A DNA stretch of 64,000 bases from Toxotes chatareus. Its lineage: Eukaryota > Chordata > Actinopteri > Toxotidae. The DNA lies in the NCBI GenBank assembly GCA_016801885.1, contig CM028893.1, positions 12,821,950 through 12,885,949 of the forward strand. Reading direction: 5' to 3'. Under the pieces are notes generated by a model. The model searched no databases. It saw only the letters and a list, made by a program, of their open reading frames with translations, and was not told where the DNA came from. Positions 51,701 through 64,000 of the stretch are shown piece by piece. A program made the translations under genes and the position numbers. How positions within the stretch are numbered: position 1 is the stretch's first letter; each line of letters opens with the position of its first letter.

Positions 51701-52290
51701 ATTAATGGCCTTTACCATTAAGGGTTGATCTGGACACCCATCAACAGCCACTGATGCATAAAGTTATATTTCAGACACTAGTGAGCTTCCCTGACCTCAG
51801 TGGGGGTGTTGGTGGCAAATCCCGGCAGGTACCAAAATCATGTGGAAATCCTTCCCAGGAGGAGGGTGGAGGGTATTATAACAATCACACAAAAAAAAGT
51901 ATTTTAAAAACCACAAACAAAACTCCATAACATCATTATATTCAGTGCAGATGTACACTTAGCAGTTACCTCACACACTCAACTAATGAGTGTGTGTAAC
52001 ATGTGTACGGTGTGTGTTTGAAAGAGCACTGATGACTTGCGAAATATCAGTTTACTTCTCCCCGTGCATGCAATGAAAACATCTGAGTACTGACTCCTAA
52101 TGGGAACGTTAACATAACCTGTCTGCAGCTGTGACTGTTTTCGTTGACAAGCTGGCTTTGTTTAACTGTTCGACGAAATAAACAGATCGGAAAAGCAGAA
52201 TCAAACACTTACTTGGTGCTTCAGGATAGTTTGGTGCACCATCCGGGCATAGTTGTCCAGTTTAACGCCCGAGTTGCTCCTGCTTCTCAT
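37999..52290 (-). CDS. phka1: Phosphorylase b kinase regulatory subunit alpha (PHKA1), complete
   Basis: Exons in transcript order: 52213-52290, 50795-50953, 50466-50513, 49871-50039, 49557-49639, 49360-49440, 48353-48451, 48105-48251, 47734-47787, 46749-46871, 46560-46655, 46261-46368, 45919-45997, 45613-45747, 45269-45378, 44872-45016, 44701-44779, 44446-44609, 43190-43351, 42966-43060, 42695-42840, 42397-42550, 42012-42170, 41788-41917, 41581-41682, 41337-41452, seven micro-exons 39231-41197, then 38875-39036, 38594-38647, 38252-38452, 37999-38172. All joins keep frame: 1203 residues without micro-exons, 1288 with all. An in-frame stop at 52300-52302 fixes the start. The N-terminal part (about 8-430) is the GH15/glucoamylase-like domain. 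The C-terminus C-A-V-Q is a CaaX prenylation box. Alpha is an inhibitory subunit of the (alpha-beta-gamma-delta)4 kinase that activates glycogen phosphorylase. HDAC8 as neighbour favours PHKA1 over PHKA2. Confidence 0.95.
39231..39275 (-). other. phka1: PHKA1 micro-exon g (45 nt)
   Basis: CAG acceptor and GTAAAG donor, phase 0 at both ends, 15 codons (SMQSQSLDIENIESG). Its QSLDIENIES resembles ESLDIPES near the start of the next constitutive exon. Confidence 0.7.
39767..39796 (-). other. phka1: PHKA1 micro-exon f (30 nt)
   Basis: TTTCAG acceptor and AAG/GTGACC donor, phase 0, 10 codons (FDQSLTSPRK). It is the shortest and most diverged member of the array. Confidence 0.65.
39962..39997 (-). 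other. phka1: PHKA1 micro-exon e (36 nt)
   Basis: CAG acceptor and AAA/GTGATGATG donor, phase 0, 12 codons (RDHSLSLTELIK). A second CAG six bases upstream would add two residues, Met-Gln. Confidence 0.7.
40126..40161 (-). other. phka1: PHKA1 micro-exon d (36 nt)
   Basis: TTGCAG acceptor and AAG/GTGATGATG donor, phase 0, 12 codons (MDRRVSLTDSVK). Contains R-R-V-S, a textbook PKA consensus. Confidence 0.75.
40358..40393 (-). other. phka1: PHKA1 micro-exon c (36 nt)
   Basis: TTCAG acceptor and GAG/GTGATGATG donor, phase 0, 12 codons (DPRLSVADPVME). It has R-L-S but ends in Met-Glu rather than the Lys seen in the other copies. Confidence 0.7.
40862..40897 (-). other. phka1: PHKA1 micro-exon b (36 nt)
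   Basis: TTGCAG acceptor and AAG/GTGATGATC donor, phase 0, 12 codons (AEHRLSLTDPFK). It matches micro-exon a at 29 of 36 bases. Confidence 0.75.
41162..41197 (-). other. phka1: PHKA1 micro-exon a (36 nt)
   Basis: TTGCAG acceptor and AAG/GTGATGATG donor, phase 0, 12 codons (LEHRLSLTDPSK). First copy after the preceding constitutive exon, which ends at 41337. Confidence 0.75.
41683..41720. repeat. (CA)n microsatellite abutting a PHKA1 acceptor
   Basis: On the minus (transcript) strand this is a TG run with one interruption, ending directly in the TAG of the acceptor for the exon at 41581-41682. It takes the place of the usual pyrimidine tract. Confidence 0.9.
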
Positions 52291-53855
52291 GGTGACAAGT
52301 TAGCGGCTCAGTTCGGTTCCACAGTACAAACTCGTTAAATCCTCGACACTAAAGTCATTTCTCCGCCGCTTTTCAGTCCAGGAAGGCCGAAAAGGAAGAC
52401 AGCGTTCAAGGCGACCAGAGAAGCGGCTGCCTGGCTGTCACAAAAACAGCTTAACGGCGGCAGCGACCGACTGAACCGAAGACCCTGCAAGTGTTGTAAC
52501 CTGAAGCTGCGGTAAGCTAGTCACAGGTAACCGACACAAAGCAGGAAGAGCGGAGGTGATGCCTTCAAAATAAAAGCAGTAAGCAGCAATTTGTTTCCCT
52601 GCAACAGTTTATCGTAAACTCGGGGACATACAGCTGCATTTTTAAATTAGTTTTATCACGCATTGAAAAAAGGACAAATATAAGCATTAACACAAAGGAA
52701 GAGAAGCGCAATACCTTTAACTGAAGGCAACAAGGCTGTAAACTGTATTTTATTTTGAATTTTTAAACCGGGAAAACTATTCTTCGTTGAAATTAACTTG
52801 GCACTAGGGGAACTCACTGTATGGAGTTTGTACGGTATGACAGAGCAATGGCAGAATTTTAGTTAAGGATGAAAGCGATAAATCGACGTTGTTAGCATAT
52901 GTTTAGGAAATTTAAAAGCTTAAAAATAACATCGCTCTGCACTGCTTTGCAGGAATATTTGAACAGCCTGAAGCAAATAATGTCAAATGAAACCAGGAAG
53001 CAAAACAACAACAACAACAGAAAACACCCATACACCAACATATAAAGCACATAGACTGTTTTACCAGTGAATTATCCAGCAGCATGATTTAGCCCTGAAT
53101 ACAATCTAGCATAAATAAAATAATGACATTTTATCATTTGCATTTAACTGAGTAACTTGTAACCGGTACAAGTCAGCTGTTTCTGGTGCCTTCTAGCGAA
53201 TAGCATTAATTTTTTTTATTTAAAAAAAATAATAATTTTTTTTTTTGATTGGCATTTGCCACTTTTCCATAATTCTATGTATGTATGTATTTTTCGGATA
53301 TACTGATAAACACATACAGGAAAACTGACGTTTGCTAATCCACAAAAAAATACAACAACATTCAGTATGTCTAAATCGCTTAAATGTTGGTTTTACTGGA
53401 TATGTTCAACGCAAAATTATATATCTAAAAAAAAACATATTTTCTTGAATTCCTAACAATTAATTTATCACCAGTTGATTTTTCGCTTCTTATAGACTAC
53501 AAGAATTCCCAGAATGCTCCTCTCTTCATGCTCCGTTCGTTAAAAACGTCCGCTCGGCGGAACGTTTGATTCGATGTTGTGTGTCCGTTAGCAGCAGCTC
53601 GCTGTTTTCCCCGCTAATAAATCACAGAAGTGTCTATTTAAAACCAGATACACTCGTACTACAGTATAAACATTTATTCCACATTCTATTATCTCCATCT
53701 TGGTGGAGATCAGCGTTGAACAGACTTTGCCCTGGAAGGCGGGATGTTGACGGTGTAACACCAGACTTGAGAACAGGGCTCCGCTCGCATCGCTTCACTG
53801 TGAATTTGTTTTAGCTTCAGTTTCAGTGAAATCATTTGTGTTTTATTCGCCGTAA
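52291..53855. other. Divergent intergenic region between PHKA1 and HDAC8
   Basis: The two start codons are 1.57 kb apart in head-to-head orientation. The 250 bp next to PHKA1 (about 52350-52550) is GC-richer and CpG-containing. The middle is AT-rich with homopolymers (53210-53245). The HDAC8 side is again CpG-containing and carries the ZNF143-type motif at 53496. No extra gene recognised. Confidence 0.6.
53496..53517 (+). promoter_or_regulatory. ZNF143/THAP11-type (SBS) motif in HDAC8 promoter
   Basis: ACTACA followed after four bases by TTCCCAGAATGC. This is the extended Staf/ZNF143 binding-site architecture known from many vertebrate housekeeping and bidirectional promoters. It lies 339 bp upstream of the HDAC8 ATG. 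The match is by eye from the remembered consensus. Confidence 0.6.
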
Positions 53856-59039
<5,184 letters not shown>

Positions 59040-59046
59040 GTATGAC

Positions 59047-59048
<2 letters not shown>

Positions 59049-59080
<32 letters not shown>
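59049..59080. repeat. (CA)16 microsatellite just after an HDAC8 donor
   Basis: Perfect CA run starting about 10 bases downstream of the donor of HDAC8 exon 9. Confidence 0.95.
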
Positions 59081-59081
<1 letters not shown>

Positions 59082-59660
59082 TCTCTCGCTGTTGTGGGCA
59101 TAGTCACACACATTTACATATTCCCACATGAGCACAAGTGTGCTCATTCATTGCACTGTCACAAAAAAAACCCACACACACGCACACACATAAAAACACA
59201 AACACAACCCCTTGTGTTCACCGTCTGCTGAGTCACTCCAACTAATCAAAGATGGCCGCCTGCTTCTCAATAAAGGGGTTTGTCTCCAGGTGAGTTAGAC
59301 TGTGTGCATGTGAAAAGAGGAGGGTAGTAGTGTTGACAATTCCTCTCCATCTGCCTCATCTAACACAGGCTCCTCTCTCTCCATCTTATCTGGCAGCAAG
59401 GTGAATTTTAATTTATCATATTTCACATTATTAAAGGAGAGGAAGAACCAAAGAAACAAAGCAAAGATAAAACTAATGAATGAAATGAATCCACTCACTC
59501 TCAGAAATTAACATCAGCAGCATTCCTGTAGGCCGCCATTAACAGGATTATCAAAGCCAACATGTAGACCTCTGACTTATTGCAAAAGTCAGGTCACTGT
59601 GAACTGTGTAAACACTTTAACTGCAGCTTAATCTGGTTATTCACAGTAATTAGGTCGTAG

Positions 59661-59940
59661 TGTGGATGTAAACAATTGGATCTGCTTAGATGTGAGTGGA
59701 CAGACTGAAGATGCCCCAGTAATTTATGTCTGTGAAAGAAACGACGTGACCACTCACGCTCATGTTTTTCATGATGCTAACTGGTAAATCAAATAAACCC
59801 ATCCTCTCTCCAAATAGAAACCTGTCTTTCCTGCTGCTATATTCACACACACTCACACACACACACACACACACACACAAAGAGTCTCTTTCTCTCAGCA
59901 ACTGATTTTTGGACCTTGTCTTGGTCAAATGTAATGAATA
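59661..59940 (-). repeat. Dispersed repeat, copy 2 (HDAC8 intron 9, inverted)
   Basis: Reverse-complement counterpart of the copy at 54988-55271, with an expanded CA run at about 59847-59878 in place of the shorter TG run. Both lie in introns of the same gene in opposite orientation, about 4.4 kb apart. Confidence 0.75.
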
Positions 59941-62900
59941 GCTGTGTGTGTGTTGCGACCGTGATGAAGGTACCTCTTGTTTCTCCTCATCAGCATCCAG
60001 TGGCCCTAAATAGCCTTTGACCTCATTAAGTAGCACTCACTGAAAACAAAGCTACTGTCAGTGCCGGCAGCTGCCACAGATGATGAAGACGAGGACACAC
60101 ACACACACAGTAGTAGTGTTTATTCTTCAAATCAAAAATTACCGGCTTTTTTAATAAGTATAGATGTGTTTATTGACTTCTTTTTATAATTTAGTGGGTA
60201 TTATAGATCTATTTTTAATCTTCTACTTCAGTAGAAAATTACCACTTTACACAGATGTGTGTGTGTGTGTCTGTGTGTGTGCGTTTCCCTGTCTGTGCCC
60301 GTTGTGCTCGATAAGAGGGGCATTTATCCATGATGACCAAGCAAAGCTGAAGTTCCAGCGACATGGGGAACAAAAACTACCTTTGTACCCCTCTGTGTGA
60401 CTGTGAGTGTGTGTGAGTGTGTGTGTCCACCCTTGTGCTGTACTGTAGACAAGACCACATGAATACACACATTCATTACAGTCAGATAATGCACTGGCCT
60501 GTTTTATAACATTTTGTGTTTCAGCTGTATGATAAATTACTGTAAAAGTGGAGGAAATAGCTGTCGAACTATCAGTCTGGAAGTTGTATAAGTGAAGTGT
60601 TTTCATTTATGAAAAAGAAATCAAATAAATTTTTGTTTGTTTTCCCTTTGCTACTGCTTTTCTAATGTGCCCTTAACTGACACACGTACGTCAAACTGAA
60701 ATAATAAATAATACTCTGAAAATGCTCCAAATATCCAAAAACAGGCACTTCAGACAGTTTTGTTTTGGTTTAATTTAGTTCAAAATATTTTGTTAAAAGA
60801 GTTTATTTTTAATGAAATCAACCTTATCTGTTTTTTCTCAGTATCCAAGAGTGAGTGTCTCAGTTTTTTTGCGCGTGCTTGGCAAAATGGCTAAAAATAG
60901 TGGTTGTGAAAACACAGCCATCAGTCAGAGTTGGCCAGTCACATCAACAATAGTGCTGCAATATTCCCTGATTACCAGACAAAATATTACACAGCAGATA
61001 ACCCACACAATGACCCCGCGATACTGCTACATCTTATAAAAACACCAGTAAAAGTGCCTTTTGTAGTTTGAACTAGAAATCAAGCAGCCAGGTCAACAGT
61101 CATTAACCCTCCCCACTGACTTGTATTGTTTGTTAGAGGTTCGCTGATACGTGTTTGACCCCCCATTGTGTGACAGCGGTGCGGCCGATCTGCATGTGAA
61201 TCAGAGTGCGACAATATGAGGTCTGCTAAGAATAGCTACAGAGGTCAAAGGTTAGTTAGAGTCTCTGATTGGACTGGCATCGGTTGGATTTTGTTTTAGG
61301 AAGAAAAAATAATAATTTAACAAGAACTTTTATTTTTAATGTTTGCTGTTCTAACAACAATGCCTGGGCAGAATCGGTGATGCTATATTCTACACTTTTC
61401 ATATAATATAAGCTAATGTAGATGGGAGACACTTAGACATGCAGCTGTTATGTTTAATAACAAAGTGTTTGGTAAACAGCAAGAGCTGTCCGTGTGCCTT
61501 TCTTTAATAATTCAGCCACTCCGAACCCCTCCTCTTCTCTCATTCTGTTTTTGGTAATTTTCCCAGCAGCTGAGTTCCTCCCAGTCGCGCTGTGGTTTGA
61601 TAAAAACAAACCTCAGATCCAAACTTCCTGCGGCTGCCCGGCTGCCTCAGTGGGAAAACACACATACCATGTACTCACAACACTGCTGGTGTGAATCCAG
61701 CTCATATCCTTTGTCACATACTGTACCTTCCCCTCTTTCTGTCGCTCTTCTCCTTCCTGTCTCCACTGTGTGCCCATAAAGCACATATCGTATATGCCAA
61801 AAATATTCTTTAATGGAAATTGACTCCTGGATTTGCTTGATTTGCGGAGCAGAGCAAGGTTAGGATTCCAGCAACCCCTTCAGTCTGGTTTCAGAAGGGT
61901 AAAATACAGGGATTCCTAGTGGACCTTTAACAACTCTTTTATCTCTTCTTTTTCAGAAGTAAAACATGAGTTGAGTTCTTTAAATGTCAGTCTTTGATTT
62001 TTAGCCCTTACATAGTAATTTTTACAACTTTTGGAACCTGAAATTGTGCAACGCACAACCTAAATAAATCTGAATTTTAAAAGTGGACAGTATTAAAATT
62101 CTATTAAGATCAGCCTTAATCCAGGGCAACTTAAAGTGACTTCAGCAGAATTCACCCAAAAGGCTTCATTTCCTATACCAGCAACTTTAATGGTAAACGT
62201 AGATCTGAGTGTTTCATTATCTTGTATAAGAAAACAGCCACGAATGGCACAAAATGAGGACAGAGAGAAAGGCCTGTGACGTGTGACTGTGTTCATTTGT
62301 AGGTTTGAACCCCATGATCCTGGGAGTGCAAGGCCTTGGGTCCATAATCTTTTAATTTGCTGTCACATTTGCCAGTTGGCGACTATGGATTTTGGCATTG
62401 AAGAGCTACCATCATTTTCTTCTGACCTTTAGTCCAGTTGCTCGTCTGATTATCAAACTAAATTGATTTTATATCTGCACTGTTTTTCAGAAATGTGGAC
62501 AGGTAGAACGCACAAACTGATCGGCTACAGCCAAGATGCATCATCTGCATTGCCCAAAAGCTTGCTTAAATTCCCCAGCCTCGTGTTAACCCAACAGAAG
62601 TAGATACAAATGTGTGTCTGTCTCAGAGCCACACAGGAAGGGAGGACGTCTCTGGTCCCAGATTGGCAGCAGGGAAGCGTCCCGCCTCTTTACTTCCTCT
62701 TTTCCTGTCTGCAGCCACTTCCTGTCCTGCCCCTCGCTGCCGTCAGGGATGTGTCGGCTCCCAGAGTCACGGGCTCAATCACCGGAAACATCACTGGCGT
62801 AGAGCGTGTGTGTTCAGACCTGGAGAAATTTGTCTGTTTATAAAATGGCACAGACAAATGTGCTGTGAAGAAGCTGAGTGTTACATGATTCTCATTCTCT

Positions 62901-64000
62901 TCCATTCAGAATTCTGCTGCTGTAGAATATCTGAGATTATTGTGTCAGGGAAAGTGGTTGGTGAATGTTGGGATGTACCAACAATGAGCTCAAAGAGTTA
63001 GTTTCCTGTTTGATTTCCCTTCAGGGAGTCATGTCTCTTGCACTTATCTTTTAATGTGTTTGTGTTTCAAGTTCATGGACAGGCTTGATCCTAGAAGTCG
63101 GACTCATCATTCACTTTGTTATCTTAATTTTAATTTTCCTACTAGGCAAGATGTTTTTGATTTAATCCTAATATTTTTTAATTTTAACCAATCCATTGCT
63201 ATAAGTTCTCAGTTATTCCTGAGGTCACCTCAGGAAGAAGACAGAATCTTCTTAATTGTGGGGTTACCGTGCCTTAAAAGGAAAAGTGACTGATGAGTCT
63301 GGAAAAGATGGATTGATGAAAAGTCGGGGAGGGTGAGAGAGAGTCCAGATGCAGAGAGAGAGGTGTACGTGCATTATGTGACTGCGATCTGGGCATCGGC
63401 CCGTTTTTCTTTCCTTGTTGAAAACATTTATTAGATAGCAGCTCGATAGCAGACAGAGTCCATTTGTTTTCCGAGACGTTTTCCCCTCCGCTGTGCAGCT
63501 CGGCATCCTTCATAGCTGGAGATCCTGCTGATCGCTGTAAAAACAAACACACTCACACACACACACACACACATTACCGTCCACAGATGGACTCGTGCAC
63601 ATGAACACACACTCAGACTTTCTCACAAATATGTGTACATGTTTTGTCTTTTAACTGTACAGTGGAATTGAATAAATGAGGATAGAGCTGAGTTTTGTTT
63701 GCCCGGGGTTAAAAATGATGTTTTCAATGTTTACAAACAAATAATGATAAGCATCTTTTCTTCACAAAACTTTATTTTTACGGCTGTTTTTAAAACATTA
63801 GCAGTAAAAGACGTGGACTCATCGAGCTTTCTCTGGGTCGAGGCCAGCGGTTCTCACACAAACGAGCTCGTATGAACAGTGAGTGATGGGCAGAGGGTCC
63901 ATGTTAAGCACCATGGTAAATAAGCAGGGACCTTCCATTATTTATCTCCCTGTGTGTCTCTGCCAGAGACACTGGAGCCAGTCAGTGGGTATTTTCTGTC

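Larger units (their letters stand above)
59040..64000 (+). other. HDAC8 intron 9 (partial), no exon recognised
   Basis: I looked for the next HDAC8 exon (family sequence F-F-T-A-Y-G-P-D-Y) on the plus strand and did not find it. The stretch holds CA runs (59049-59080, about 59847-59878 and 63553-63572), the second copy of the dispersed repeat and otherwise unique AT-rich sequence. No other gene recognised. Confidence 0.55.

Noticed and set aside
53566..53814. Open frame upstream of HDAC8 as a possible uORF
   Set aside because: It starts with TTG rather than ATG and shows no coding signal, so I treat it as 5' flanking sequence.

Overview
The window looks like nuclear DNA from a bony fish, most likely a percomorph teleost. 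The genes have vertebrate GT-AG introns, coding exons are mostly 40-200 bp, (CA/TG)n microsatellites are very dense, and a dispersed repeat resembling one common in percomorph fish is present. There is no operon structure or other prokaryotic signal. All exon joins below were read by eye from splice sites, reading-frame continuity and remembered family sequences. No search was run.

Layout, left to right. (1) 1-20194, minus strand: the 5' end of a SHROOM4-like gene. Coding exon 1 is at 20072-20194 and exon 2 at 2923-3074, together encoding the PDZ domain. They are separated by a 17 kb microsatellite-rich intron, and the rest of the gene lies off the left edge. A CCAAT/GC-box promoter region follows at about 20.7-20.85 kb. 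(2) 23226-24999, plus: BMP15, an oocyte TGF-beta ligand, complete in two exons. (3) 30446-31603, plus: LEAP2, a four-cysteine liver-expressed peptide precursor, complete in three exons. (4) 37999-52290, minus: a complete phosphorylase kinase regulatory alpha subunit (PHKA1), ending in a CaaX prenylation box. (5) 53856-59039, plus: HDAC8 coding exons 1-9, divergent from PHKA1. The last exons lie off the right edge.

SHROOM4-BMP15 and PHKA1-HDAC8 are each neighbour pairs on the human X chromosome (from memory), so the window joins two X-linked blocks around a LEAP2 gene. The genes do not form one pathway. They cover cytoskeleton, oocyte growth factor, hepatic/immune peptide, glycogen metabolism and chromatin.

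The most unusual structure is in PHKA1. Between 39231 and 41197, seven tiny in-frame exons (five of exactly 36 nt, one of 30, one of 45) encode diverged copies of a short motif of the type R-L-S-L-T-D-P. Six of them share an atypical GTGA donor and five share GTGATGAT. They sit where mammalian alpha subunits carry a PKA phosphorylation site, so this looks like a tandemly duplicated phosphosite cassette open to combinatorial splicing. Other points are a two-base frameshift in the HDAC8 catalytic domain, an inverted pair of dispersed repeats in HDAC8 introns, a UG-repeat 3' splice site in PHKA1, and a transposon-derived candidate polyadenylation signal downstream of PHKA1.
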